Origin: Camillea tinctor | Lineage: Eukaryota > Ascomycota > Sordariomycetes > Xylariales > Xylariaceae | Direction of reading: 5' to 3' | DNA length: 64,000 nucleotides | Assembly (NCBI GenBank): GCA_022578605.1 | Contig: MU394082.1 | Coordinates: 1-64,000 of the forward strand | Part shown: piece by piece, positions 11,876 through 24,387 of the stretch | Numbering within the stretch: the first letter of the stretch is position 1 | Layout of the letters: each line of letters starts with the position of its first letter | The notes under the pieces: model-generated | Seen by the model: the letters and a program-made list of their open reading frames with translations, nothing else | The model's database searches: none | Told to the model about the DNA's origin: nothing | Program-made: the position numbers and the translations under genes

Positions 11876-14056
11876 TTATATCATATCCACACAATCAATA
11901 CTGATGCCGCCGCTGAGGTACCCCGAGCCGGAGCTGCCCGTAACGACGGTGATGGTGAGGACCTGCCACTCGGACGTGCTCTGCACCCAGGCGCTCTGGG
12001 GCACGTCATACGTGAGAGCGACGTTGTTGCCGCGGTACGTGCCCACCGTCAAGCTGCGCGTGCTGGCCTGCGTCGTGGCCGCCGGGATCGCCGACGTCCA
12101 CCCATTAACGCTGATGCGCGGGCGCCCGCCGATGTACGCCTCCGTCAGGCCGATGCGCAGGGTGTGGCCCGCCGCCAGCTGCGCGGAGGTGAGCTTGAAG
12201 TAGACGATGTGGTCGTTGTTGATGTCCTGCCAGATGTACCCCGGGAAGCTCCCCGCGCCGCTCGTGCCCACGATGTAGTTGCTCGGGTTCCAGGACGCCA
12301 GCCGCGTGTCCGACGGGTGCATGTACGTCGGCTTCATGGGCTCGTCCTGGAAGTTGAGGAAGCCCCGGGGCGTGCCGTCCCACTCGCCGATGCGCCACAG
12401 CGCCGCGTCGTCCGCCGGGTCCACGCACGTCAGCGTGTGCACCGCCGTGCCCTGGCCCGCTGTCACCGTCACCGTCGACGTGGCTACCTCGAGCTCCGAC
12501 TTGTACACCGTCAGCGCGTACGTGCCCGGCAGCACGCCGGCGATGCTCCACGACCCGCCGCTCGAGGATGCCGTGCCCCAGTACTGCGCCGCCTCGTTTT
12601 TCAGCCCGACTACATACGTGTACCCCGATTTCATGTTGTTGAGTCCCACGCCGGCGGCGTATCCGCGGCCGGAAGAGGGCACCCAGCCGTCGATCTGGGA
12701 GCGGTTAGTTCTTGCCGCTACTATAGAAAAGGAAAAGAAGAGGGGGGCTGAGAGGAATAAAGAAATATGCGCACCCCCAGCGTGTCGAACCAGCTCCAGT
12801 CGGCCTTGCGCGCGAACAGTGCCGAGTTGGGCGCCCCGCCGTCCGTGAACGCGAGTACGCTGGGGCCCTGAAGACCGAAGCGCTCGGGATCCGTGTGGCC
12901 CATGTTGTAGTGGTAGATGTCGTAGAGATCCTCGCCGTCGGGGCTGCCGCGGCGCACGAGGGAGCGGAAGAACGGCCCGCCCGAGGCCTTCTCGTGGTTC
13001 GAGCGGATCATCCACAGGCCGACCGTGCCGGTCGTCTTGCCGACGTAGTCATCTGCAGAAGAAGAAAGAGAGGAGTCAGCTTTTTCATGGGGGCTCTTGA
13101 GAGATACTTTTGTAACCTAGGCTATATAATTATGGGGTCAGGGGAGATAGGTATAGGTAATGACCTACAGTCAATGGTTCTGTGTGGCGGATGATCGTTA
13201 GTATAATACGTTTACAATGCATTAAAATATCCTGAGGATAAAGGGGCGCGCTTACCGGCCGTACGTGCTACCAGCGTAATGCTTGCTCTCGGTGTATCCG
13301 TTCGAGTCTTCCATGACATCCTGGGCCTCGATATACGAGCTGCCAGAATCATAGTAATCTATATCATATTTAGCGATCAGCCCCTTGTCATTTTCCAGTA
13401 TTCATATATCATATCTCCAAGTCGTCTCAAACTCACCGGCATCCGAAGTATCATGGGGGAACATGCCGCCCTTGAAGCGCACGATGTAGCGGCTGACGGT
13501 GACGGAAGAGTCCGCCTTGTTAGTGAAGATGTAGACATTGTTGTTGCCGTAGCGCACGAAGAGATAGTGCTTCAGTGTGCCGTGCACGACCGTCACCTTG
13601 ACGATATAGGCTGGGCTGGAGAACTGCTCGATAGTCACCGTGCTGGCGCCGAGACCGCTCTCAACCTGGCTGTAAGAGGAAATAATGTTAGTCCTCCTTT
13701 TACTTCCTTTTTTTCGCTCGCCTTTTTACACACATCGCTAAGTTGGAAGGGGGGAATCAAAGGGGGCTACGTACGTGTTCCTCCCACTATATCCTTGATA
13801 TTCTACACCCTAACCCACGAGAAGTAATATGATCGGATTAGATGGTTGTACTTATTACCGTTATTCGTAGGGTTTCGCTCACCTTGTAAACCATGGACAC
13901 AATGTCTCCGCAGCACTTGCTGACCTTGATGACGAGGTTCGAGCCCGAGTCGATCACGTAGTTGGTGCCATCGTCCGTGTACCCGAAGGCAGCCGAGACA
14001 GCGGCGGGCCACCAGCAGAGGAAGAGGAGGGGAGAAAGCAGCCGGAAGAGCAACAT
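11876..14056 (-). CDS. Secreted rhamnogalacturonan endolyase, family PL4
   Basis: Cleaves the rhamnogalacturonan-I backbone of pectin by beta-elimination, outside the cell. Seven exons join in frame: 14056-13883, 13809-13775, 13669-13437, 13358-13256, 13179-13169, 13052-12775 and 12694-11876, giving 550 residues, close to known PL4 enzymes. The signal peptide is about residues 1-22 (hydrophobic core LLSPLLFLCWW, cut after VSA). The N-terminal catalytic beta-domain runs to about 280. It includes the SKCCGDI and ESGLGAS stretches and the motif NHEKASGGPFFR, whose His205 is the best candidate for the catalytic His. Next comes a middle fibronectin-like domain (SGRGYAAGV ... YALTVYKSELEV), then a C-terminal carbohydrate-binding-like domain (about 360-550). 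Two exons are only 35 and 11 nt. The final exon is markedly GC-rich. A single gene at this site suggests plant-tissue growth. Confidence 0.88.
13197..13203 (-). promoter_or_regulatory. Intron branch point TACTAAC in the PL4 gene
   Basis: On the minus strand the exact consensus TACTAAC lies 17 nt before the acceptor of the 11-nt microexon (13179-13169). This supports the microexon, which otherwise rests on frame closure alone. Confidence 0.6.
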
Positions 14057-15406
14057 TGTCACAGCTGCCGGATTCAACGGATAAGGAAGGGTGAGGAAGA
14101 GAAGTATAGGCCTTGGTTCATCTCGAGAGACTGGTTAAGCTTATATATCATATATGTATGCAGGTCAATATATCTAAATACGTCTATATATGTGTCTGTG
14201 TTAAGATGTTAATTACCGAGCTGCTGGGACTCACATGCCCATACTGCACCATGCCAAGGACTTGACTACCGTACCGTACATGCCGTGATCCTGATGAAGA
14301 ATTAGAATAAGAGCGTGTATACGACACGTCCCTTGTTTTGCTTCTCCCCCTTCATCTACCACATATCAAGATTCTATTCTATCCTACCTAAGTTAAGTGC
14401 CTTTTCTTCTACCTGCTCGTGATCATATTTATCCATCTTTGTATAACCTCGAAACGGCATTGGGAGAGATGCTAGCTCGCGAAGAATAGCTAGGCTGTCT
14501 TGGCAATGGTGCTAATAAATTTCGTCCGAACACTGATGTGTTTCTTGTATATAAATAGGGGGTTGACAGGTGGGGGTCCCGTGATGAAATGTAAGTAACG
14601 CTAGTTGCGGAGTGGTATTTTCCCACGAGCTCCGCAACTGTACCATGCCGTACCAGTGAGCAAGGTACGAGGGCAAATAACAAAGGTACTGATTCTCCTG
14701 GAAAGGGGTACTTCGGTGACGATCCCCGTTTCCGGCAATGGCCGACCGGTCCCGCACCGGACTAGCGATCCGATCTTGGGTCTCCAGCCCGAGACGAAGC
14801 CTTGCGGGGGCGCCAGCTCTAGACTTCTCCTTTACCATTTGCAAGATTTCCATTTTTCCTTTCTCAAAATTCCCATCCTAGAGGCCCCATAGGCTCGCTT
14901 CTATGGTCAGGTTAGCATTGGTATAGTAGCGCGGATGCTGTCATCGAATATCTTGGGACACTATATCTGAATTAGGAAGTTGACGGGCTAATAGCTAATC
15001 CTTACTGGTGGAAATCTGTACCAGACACTTCTTCCGTACCTAATTTGACTTGGATTTTCTTCTATGCTAGTAATGCTATTTGACGGAGTTTATTTTTTAA
15101 TTTTGAGGGCGTTATATACTAGATTCTTCTTCACGATGATGATGTTTAGTGTTATTCCGTGTGCTCCGGGGATAATGATAGCTAATATAGTATGCGTCCA
15201 AGATAGTTACATAGTATTAGTTGGACACTTAAAAAAACGAGTACCCATCTTGACGAACTAACAACTATTAATGTTTTCCATCACCTAAAATAGTCTTATG
15301 AATACAGCGAAAAGAATTGGCTCATTAACCAGCTTGATTGTACATTATAAGGACATACATATATGTAAACACGCGTAGGAAATACGGAATGTACTTTCGA
15401 ATTAGA
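14057..15406. other. Intergenic, PL4 lyase to vps8 3' end
   Basis: Holds the PL4 upstream region (minus strand) and the vps8 3' UTR. A GC-richer segment at about 14690-14820 does not read as a gene in any frame. No tRNA or other RNA gene was recognised. Confidence 0.45.
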
Positions 15407-18400
15407 TTAGCCGTCGATAGGGCAAGCGTATTCCCTCTCACGGCCGAACTCATCGACTATTCTATGGCCATCTGCCCCTCCGCGCTGCGCATGCAGTGTA
15501 TCTAAGCAACTCCGGTGATATATGTGTCTACAAGCCAATACTATGAGAGGTCCAAGGGGCTGCTGGTCTTTCCGCCGCGGGGCCGCATCCCCATTCAACG
15601 CTTGTCTTTCTTCTTGTGGGGTCTCCTCGGTACCTGTAGCCATAGGACTAGGTTGGGACCCTGCCTCTGCACTTTTGCCTTTCCCTTTCCCCGAGTAGGC
15701 CTCTAGATCTACGGGCGTAACTTCGGCTTTGCCCTTTCCCCGTGGGGTTGGTACCCCGGCAGCTGCGGCTTTCTTCTCCTCCCGCTTCTTACTTTCTATA
15801 GCTTGTTTGTCTTCCCAAGCTTCAAAGACATTGCCAGAAACTCCTGGGCCCCACACACGGCGGCCACAAGCCTCACATGTTGAGCCTTTTGGCCGCCATC
15901 CGCGCTGGCGGAGTTCAACGGCTTGGCTGACATTGGAAAAGAGTTGTTGCTCAAGAAGACGATTTGAAAGTCGGAGAATCGATTCCTCATATGCATAAGC
16001 TGAGAAAATGGATGCTAAAACTGCACGCAAATCTGCGAGACTTGGGGAAGTGGCTGCGGCTTGAGTAAGGAATGCACGGAGGATACGGAGAAATGTTAGA
16101 CTGCTGCCAGTGCTTGAAACCAGAAGGTTGCTTGATGGGGAAACATCCTGGGTTGATGTTGCAGTTAGGAGAGCCGTGAATGTGTGCTGGACAAGCGATC
16201 GCAATAGTGCAACAAGCTTGTCTATGTCTAGAACCTGTGTTAGTACTGCGTCGCCCGAGCTATCCTCAGCTACTGGAGAGACTACAAGAGCGGACAAACG
16301 CCGAGTTATCTGGACCGTTGTGTCTATCAACTCAAGCCATAGTTTCTCATCCGGGGTAAGGTCCGTCGGTGACAGCGAACTTTGCTTTCGCTGAATACCA
16401 TTCAATTTTCTTGATGTCTTCATCTGGCCCTGGCATAACCAAATACCGACATGCGTGTACTTTTGCAAACCCTTTAGGAGTTCTTCAGCGGAATCTTGAA
16501 CAGAAAGGTCTTTGCTACGTATATCATCGCTTGAGAGAAGGCCCTGGAGGGCCGATTCTAAAGTATTGAGGTGTCTAGTCAGTCTGCTCATTGCGTCTTG
16601 TACCTGCCCTTCGCGTGCCATGAGAATGACAGCGGCGTCAATAACGCCGGTATCCTCCATAGCGGGCAGTAGCCTGTCAAGCCTTAAGTTTGTAGCTTGA
16701 ACAATGCCAACGTAGTCTGATACATGCGTTGGGTTGTACCGACACATCAGCTGTACATATAACTCGACGAAATCGCGATCGAGGTTGCTAGCTGGCTGCC
16801 CCGAAGCTTGGGATTCAGGTTCTAATAGTGCACCAAGGTAGTGATACTGTAACTCTGAACCATCGTCAAGTGAGTCCAAGATGAATCGATGAAGTTCCGA
16901 GGCATAAACGTTCAAAACCTGTGCAGCCCGAGTCGGGTCCAACTCAACCAGCTCCTGGGCATGCTGCTTCACGACTCCGTGGACTTCTTGGATTTGCTTT
17001 TTGCTAAGTCCCGCCTGTGTTGTTAGGCAATTTGCTAGACAATCGAAAATCTCCTCCCGATCTTCAGGATCCTCGAAATAAGTATGTACCAGCTTGCCGT
17101 ATTGCTTGTCATTCTTATAAATGCGCTTCAATATGCGGTAGAATCCAGCTTTTTGAAATAGGGGTATCATTGGTGATAAGTCGGGTGGGTGGTATATCGA
17201 GAGCAGGTATTCTGCACTCAATTGAGCATCCTCTGCTAGATCAGCTCCCGGGTAGTTGCACAGTCCAGCTATTATCTTATCAAGCGTAGAGCCCGGGATA
17301 AGGATATACTGCGGGAACTTGGGCAGGTTGCGAGCAATAAACATGTCCAAGTAAATTGTATCCTCTGGCGCGAAGTCTGTGGGATTCATGATTTCTAATA
17401 GGATGGAGACGACGTATTGACGGTCGACAGTCAGGCCGAATATTTGCTCCTCAGGTAGATCCCTCCCTGTCCCGCCATTGAGTTGCTTCTCTGGCGATTC
17501 ATTGAGGAAGGAATCCTCGAAAGCTTCATTGAGCGCACTTAAAAAGCTAGGGGCATCGAATTTGAGTATCATTCGAAGATACGGGAAGGACGTTTCTTCA
17601 ACGCCTGGTGGCCGTGTGAGAAATGTCTTATTGCTCCCCTTTGGCCAAGTAACACTCTTCCCCGAGAACAGGAACCAGTATAGCTCAGCCTTTGCTTTGG
17701 ATGCCATGTCCTCTTCTAACCTCTCTCCCGTTGGGTATACCCGTCCTGTCAACGTGTAGGACAAATATGGGAACATTTTTAGAGCATTTACTCCAAAAAT
17801 CTCATCTTCCATAAAGTTGCCTGAAGATGCGTAGTCGCCATTTTGTGTTAACGGTTTTAATAAAGTTAAGAGATCGATAAGTGGTGTAATATAGTCGCTC
17901 AGGGCCTGATTCCATACATAAATCAAAGCATCGTAGAGGCTGTGTTGCTTACAAAGTAGGGTGATTTGATCGATATCTAGAGTTGTCGTTTCCATATGGC
18001 ATATCATCTCTTCGAGACGGCTTTCCCAACCTTGACTCACAAAGTGAGTAACCATGGCTTTAACGACGGTTGGGGGCACGATAGTGATGGTTTTTTCCAG
18101 AATATAAGGCTCTAAAACTTCAAGAAAGATGCCATCCACTCCAGCATCCTCATACCACTCGTACATCTCGTCAAACAAAAAGTCCAGATCTCCAACGCTA
18201 TGACAAGCAACAAAGCATGTTTCTGCTAGGTCTTGCAGATGCCGATCATCTGCCGAGGCCTTGTTCTTCTGACGCTGTCCAAAGGCGTACTTTAAAGAAG
18301 CGCTCATGATCTCCATCAGCTTGTCACGCACCATTTGATGCCGCAAGGTAGTGTCTTCGGGTAGGCCGACCGTTAGCTTATTGGCATCCCCAGTATAGTA

Positions 18401-20410
18401 AGATGTCGCGAGTTGAATCGCGCCAAGGTAGTCTCCATTTTCCATCAAAGCTATCAACCGATCGGCCCAGTTGGACAAAGCTCCAATAGAGATATCATTG
18501 AAACCTAAGAGAAACATACGACCTTTATACGCTTTGAGACTCATATAGTAAGCGTCAGCGACAACACCATGCATGGACGGGTCCTCCTCATCGAGTTGTT
18601 CTACTAGACTGTGCAACTGGGCAGAAAACAAGTCGGCGTGGTAGATGTATTTGTGGATGAGATCAAAGGCTTCCGTCATCCGCATGGATCGATCTTCTAA
18701 AACAATTAATCTCTGCGTAATAGTCAAGACTGTCAGAACAGAGCGACTAAGCCACTGGACAGCGACGATAGCCTCTTCACACTTCCACCTACTACGTGCC
18801 TTGAATTTCAAGCTGGGTGGTTTATCCTTGTCGTCGGAAGACACCTCATCAACATCCAAGACGGTGAGAACATTGGACCAGCAGTATACGAGCTTGACCT
18901 TTGACATGTCACTGCCGGTATTAGGGTCCGGAACCTTCAGCTTCACGGCAGGAAACCATGCCAGACAGCCACTCATAGCGCTGTGGGGTGCGACATCCTT
19001 CGGTCTAGCTGACTTGTGCTGTGTCTGAGCAATCGGCGTAGTGGACACAATAACAAGGAGATAGGGGGTAAGCATAGCAGTTAGACCCATAGTGTCTGTT
19101 GCTCGTTCTACATTTCCAAGGGGCAAAGAGGAGAAAGCCAGGACAGTACTCGGCTTCAGGGGTTTACCCGAAGGTAAAGGGGTATCGGGATAACGACCAA
19201 GTATCCTCACCGTTTTGACGGTTCTCCCTAACGCACCAGTGCCCCGAGTTGCGAGATGAGAAAAAGCCATTCCCCGATCATCGGCAGAGACGAGGGCAGT
19301 GTGTCTTGTTCCCAAAAACCCTAGGTGGGTTACGGCAACATTCGGTATATGACCATCTATGGTTCGGTTTTGCATTTGTGATGGGTCAAGGTGCGGAATC
19401 TGCAAAAATGGCCGAGAGGCTCTGGTAGTGTCCCAGGTGAAGATGTTCCCACTTGCATGACCACCTGCTATTGTAGTATGGTCTGCCGATATGGCGATTG
19501 CAGTGATGGGACCCGACTCCACGGCTGCGGGGTGTTAAACATGTTCCATATAAAAGCTTGTAAGGGTAACGAACCTTTTGTGCCTGGGCCAATGATCATT
19601 TTCAGGTTTTGATTATAATCAAACATTAGAATTATGCCTTTGGTGGTTCCCAACACGATTGAGGCAGAAACAGCTAAACAAGTAGGCGAACCGAAATTGC
19701 GCTTCCCAGCCTCTGAAAAGGCTTGGCCGTTGAGCTTGTTGAGCTTCGTCCATCGAACAACCTCCCATGGAGGTGAGGGAGTTTCGGTCTCGCTAGTATC
19801 TATTAAGAACTGGCTGCTTATGGACGCATTTCTACTATGGCCAGTCAAGTAGGCAGGTGAGGAGGGTCGCGGCGAGAGTATAGATGATGCTGAAGATATA
19901 CGGGACTGGAATCGACGATCGAACGGTCTAAAGGAGGGAGTTGGACTACTTAAGCCGGGTCGCGAAGCTACCGAGGGGAGAGCGCTACTAGCGACAGACG
20001 ACAGCATAGAACCCTAGAGGGAAGCTGTGAGCTTTCTGAGTCGGGAATAGAATTGGCATGCTTTTTACCTGAACTGAAGGCGAGTCATCCGGGCCCGACA
20101 GCAACGAGTCAATGGGACTCGCAACCCTTCGAGGCACATCATCAGTTGAACCCCCTTCGAAGACATCGTCGCGGTTCTGAAGTAGTTGGCGATAGCGATT
20201 TGCGACAAGAGCGTTTTCGGCAGGGATGGAGGATGCGTTTTCTCGTCTTTCTTCTTCCAGAATATCGGCTAACTCGTGGTGTTCGGGTTGATCGCCCTTG
20301 ACGGTCTCGTCGTCGCTAGAGGCGTCATCTCTGTCGGGAGACTTGTCTCGAGGGTCTGGATCCATTTCGACGGCCGGCCCCTCATCTCTCTCCGGTGAAG
20401 CTTGGCTCAT
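15407..20410 (-). CDS. VPS8: Vacuolar protein sorting protein 8 (CORVET subunit)
   Basis: CORVET tethering-complex subunit that binds Rab5/Vps21 on early endosomes. Three exons: 20410-20069, 20013-19575 and 19524-15407, giving 1632 residues. Residues 1 to about 190 are charged and Ser-rich, probably disordered. A WD40-like propeller follows, seen in TAIAISADHTTIAGGHASGNIFTWD-type repeats near 260-300. A long alpha-solenoid with clathrin-repeat character fills the middle. The C-terminal RING starts at Cys1477 (CEACGRR). It is interrupted by a Lys/Glu/Gly-rich insert of roughly 85 residues and resumes with CRHIYHRSC. The protein ends in CPIDG, so the last expected RING Cys is Asp. The domain order is that of Vps8. 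Divergent from the GPALPP gene. Confidence 0.92.
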
Positions 20411-21260
20411 CGAGACAAAGGCATGGGGCGCATTTCTCCAGGCTACCCGCTGTTGGATCGAATCTCATGAAATAGTGGTTTTTCTTGCAGCGCGGAAGCA
20501 CTAGATTGGGAGCTATGTCTCTCTCTCTCTCTCTTTTTTTACGTCGTTTATAAAAAGGAGCTATGTTGTAGTAAGCTAACCGGAAAGATGCACAAGTTAG
20601 TTACGTAGGTTAGTAGGATGTAGGCAGTGAGTGAATGGTAAGTACGTGTAGGTTGGGATGGTTCGCGCGGCTCGGTACTGGATTTGGAGGATGTAAATTG
20701 TAGAGTTGTAAATTATGAGTTACGACGTACTATGTATATGTAAGGTCGTAGGTTGTAGAAGTATCATCTGGGCTTGGGTCCTTCCAGCTGTTTAAGCGCA
20801 TTCAATCCGTCACTGCCTTGTTGGATCGTATGTACTGTAGTCGCACTTACTTGCATTTCTCTTAAGTACCTCGTTCAGCACAGCTTCCTTCAGCCTGGCA
20901 CATTAAATGCCCTATCGCATCCAATCACAGGCCCTCAAAGCTCTAGGCGCTCGGGCTCTCGGGGCCTATCGACCAGCCACGGAACTCCATCCCAATACAC
21001 CAAATATACACAGCCCCTGGTCCTTGCCATTATTAGTGTTAGTATGTCTCTGCTTTATTTCAACTTGTACATACACATATAATTACATAGGAGGTTACCT
21101 ATGTGCCTACAACTTATACATAGCTCCATTACACAGGCATCGCATCATATCTATTTACTTCGAAAAAACAACAACAACAACGATAACACAACACAACACA
21201 ACACAACAAACAACACAGATTAACACGACTTAAAAATACATAATATACTGGCAAGCTCCA
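20411..21260. other. Divergent intergenic region, vps8 / GPALPP
   Basis: Shared upstream region of two divergent genes. It carries a CT microsatellite at 20518-20534 and a CA/AAC-rich leader (21165-21235) before the GPALPP start. No gene seen. Confidence 0.5.
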
Positions 21261-22400
21261 ATGGCGTCTATAGGACCCCAATTACCACCTCACCTCACGA
21301 AGCGCAAGCGCACACCAGACGACGAGCCCTCTACTGATTCCCCTCCATCCAAACTTCACGCATCCGAAAGAGAGCTTGTGAACCAAGACGAGGTTGATCT
21401 CGGCAGCGAGAGCGAAAATGAAGATGATTACGGCCCATCTGCACCTATATCTACCTCCAAGCCTTCAATAGGCCCATCCCTACCGCCACCACCCACAGCC
21501 AAACCCTCAATAGGACCAACCCTTCCGCCTACAAACACAGACGAGATCGCACTAGACAGCGACGATGATGCCGACGACGATACTGGTCCCGCGCCAGCTC
21601 CACCGCCGGTGACAGCTTCGGAGCCAAAGCGCATCCAGGGGCCCGCCCCGCCCCCAGCTCCGCTCAGTGAGCGCCCATCCTCCCCTCCCAATGCGCCAGC
21701 GGGCGGCGATTCCGACTCAGACGACTCAGACGACGGCTACGGCCCCGCGCTCCCGACCTCCAACTCGCATCTCCAGCGCCAGGCCGAGGCGCAGAAAGCC
21801 GCCGCCTACGAGGCCGCGCACCCGAGCGCGCCCAAGCGCGACGACTGGATGCTAGCGCCGCCCACCGCAGGCTTGTCCCGCGCGCCGGACCCGACCAAGC
21901 TCAAGGCGCGGAAGTTCAACTCAGGGCCGCGGGCGGCGGCGGCGGCCAGCAGCAACGGCGGTGCCGCGGGCGAGATAAGCAGCATATGGACGGAGACGCC
22001 GGAGCAGAAGCGTAAGCGTCTGGAGAACGCCGTGCTGGGGCGTGACACGGGCGGCAATAGCAACAACAGAAGCGCTGCGCTTTCTAAGTCTTCCGGAAGC
22101 GCCGATAAGGCAGGAGACGCCGGTCAGCAGGCACGGATACAGAACTTCACCGAGGCGACGCGGGGCCGCAGCCTGTACGAGGAGCACCAGCTGCAGCGGC
22201 AGCGGGACCGGGAGAACGGCGGTAGCAGTAGCAGCAGAGGTGGCAGGCCTTTCGAGGAGGAGGATGACCCGAGCAAGCGCGCCTTCGACAAGGAGAAAGA
22301 TATGAAGCTCGGCGGCCACATCGGTGCCACGCAGCGGCGGGAGCTGCTCCGGAAGGCCGCGGACTTTGGGGACCGGTTCGCTAAGGGGAAGTATCTCTGA
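21261..22400 (+). CDS. GPALPP-motif protein (DUF3752 family)
   Basis: Single-exon gene of 379 residues. GPxLPP motifs occur at about residues 5-10, 71-76 and 85-90, with GPALP at 161-165, separated by acidic Ser/Asp/Glu stretches. The C-terminal half starts near WMLAPPTAG (about 186). It carries the conserved basic helices with WTETPEQKRKRLE and ends in RELLRKAADFGDRFAKGKYL. This is the layout of eukaryotic GPALPP1/DUF3752 proteins. Their function is poorly known; nuclear location is likely but inferred. The coding region is GC-rich in its second half. The ATG at 21261 opens directly with a GPxLPP motif, which supports the start. Confidence 0.85.
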   Translation: MASIGPQLPPHLTKRKRTPDDEPSTDSPPSKLHASERELVNQDEVDLGSESENEDDYGPSAPISTSKPSIGPSLPPPPTAKPSIGPTLPPTNTDEIALDSDDDADDDTGPAPAPPPVTASEPKRIQGPAPPPAPLSERPSSPPNAPAGGDSDSDDSDDGYGPALPTSNSHLQRQAEAQKAAAYEAAHPSAPKRDDWMLAPPTAGLSRAPDPTKLKARKFNSGPRAAAAASSNGGAAGEISSIWTETPEQKRKRLENAVLGRDTGGNSNNRSAALSKSSGSADKAGDAGQQARIQNFTEATRGRSLYEEHQLQRQRDRENGGSSSSRGGRPFEEEDDPSKRAFDKEKDMKLGGHIGATQRRELLRKAADFGDRFAKGKYL

Positions 22401-23577
22401 GGGAGAGAAGTTTTTCCCCTTCCTCTATTTTGACCATTATATCAAACGTTTAACTTGGAAAATGCAACATGGCCTAAATATGAAATATGCATATGTCAGA
22501 GATCAGAGTTGAACATACATATATGCTCTACACATGCATTTTCCCCCTTATCACATTCATATTCATAACTATGTGTCTCTATAGTTGCTTCTATATATAA
22601 AGTAGGACTACACATACCTACCTAAAGAATCACTTGGAGGAACGACCAAACGTTCCAATCGCACACTAAAACGCTATCACCATACTGCCAATCGATTTAT
22701 CTTTGCTCGTTACCATCAGGGGAGGCGTGCGGCTGAATCCCTTGCGATTCCCCCCTTGCAGCCAGTCAAGCTCACAGCCAGCAACTATTGATGCATAACC
22801 TACCTAGATAAAGTTAGGAGAACCATAATCGAACCCAAGCCCTGGATACCCCAAAATTCAATACCTAGTACGCAAGGGACCGCTAGAAAAAGCCTACCTC
22901 CAAGGCACTAGTCCAAGCCTTCGCTTCAAGCAAGGAGGAAGATAGTAGCAAGCAAGCGAATATAGGACTTTTTGCGATCCTTCCAAATCATACATCATCG
23001 TCAACCAACCGGCTTACATACGTAATTTCCTCACCATGCCCAACCCGGGGGGCCACGTCAGCTTTGCCATGTCTACCCAATAGATATAATCTACCTACCT
23101 TGGTAGTACCCTATACGAGCAAGAGCAAGCAGAGGCCAAGCATAAGACCGAAGAGACAAATATAGCTCGACCAAGCAGACGAACTTTTTTTTTTTCATTC
23201 ATAATCACTAGGAAGAAGACAATCAAGAGGCAAAGAGATCGCAGGGGAGAGAGCAACTGCTTCTAGTATAAGATGCGTACGTAGGTAGATAATCAACAAG
23301 TAGCTTACCCCTAAAAGAATAAGAGGCGAACCTCCAGCTGGTAGCAAAGAAGTAATCAAAGAACCGCGGCAAATGGGAGTAGTTAAGAAAGAAAAAATAA
23401 AGTAGTACGCCAATTCCTTTCCCAAGCCTTTAAAAACACCGTCAATCCTTCCGTCCGTCCCGCTATTCGCCTATGCATAAACCTAGAATAAACAGTTGTT
23501 TGTTCGTTCCCCTTTAAACCCCTTAACCCCTTATCTTGATCTTGATCCCATTACACCGGACATATAACCAATCAAAC

Positions 23578-23612
<35 letters not shown>

Positions 23613-24387
23613 CTACACATCACCAACCTCTTTGCAGTTTCCAGTAAACCCTCCTCTCTCTCCCCCCTATTTGTCCCAGAGAAAAAGAAATCTTCCGTAG
23701 AAAAGACAATGATAACAAACTTTAAAAGAGGTGTAAAGAGAAAAAAAAGAGGTAATAACAAGCATATCATGCTTCTGCTTCCGCGGGCTTTCCGGCCCAG
23801 TTCCTGGGTCCACTACTAAAAGGGGGAGGAGGGAAGAAATACATATAGAAAAAGACCCCCTGTCCACAGCATTCCAAACGTGATCAAGATGCGTAAACCC
23901 AAGCCAACGACCTCTTTCTCACCCCCCATCTTTACTCGTCGTCCTCCTCCAACCCTGATTACGCGGGGGTTCTGAGACGGCAGAAAAAGAGGATTTTCGG
24001 CCTACCAGACCTGAAAGCGTAGATGCAGCGGAATGACCGAAACCATGACGGCGGGGGCAATGTGCAAGCGCGTGCGTATGAACATATACGACGTATGGCA
24101 TGATATGTACAGGCATACGATCCTAATTAGCTTCGTTCGTTCGGTCATTCGTATAGTAGACGATCGATCAACGGTAGAAGACGGAGGGATGAATCATGTA
24201 CATAGGGTGTTGGTAATGCACGGCCCGAACGGGGAGAGTAGACGAATGAATACAGCTGTGGGGGGGAAGAGCCCCATTGGTTGTGAGGAAATCTTATATA
24301 TATATTATGCTTTTTTTTTTCTTATTCTCGAGTTTTTCTGCGAACGCAAGGCCGAGAGATCTACCTCCCTTAAAAAACAGACGCTAA
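22401..24387. other. Intergenic between convergent GPALPP and RING-H2 genes
   Basis: About 2 kb without a recognisable gene. It contains a (CT)n microsatellite (23581-23609) and several CTACCTA-type motifs (near 22800 and 23090). The right end should be the RING-H2 gene 3' UTR. Confidence 0.5.
23581..23609. repeat. (CT)n microsatellite
   Basis: Fourteen uninterrupted CT units on the plus strand, in intergenic DNA. Confidence 0.9.

Noticed and set aside
12105..12751. Long ORFs on both strands in the last PL4 exon
   Set aside because: GC-rich coding DNA lacks stops in other frames. They are His/Arg/Gly-rich shadows of the lyase.
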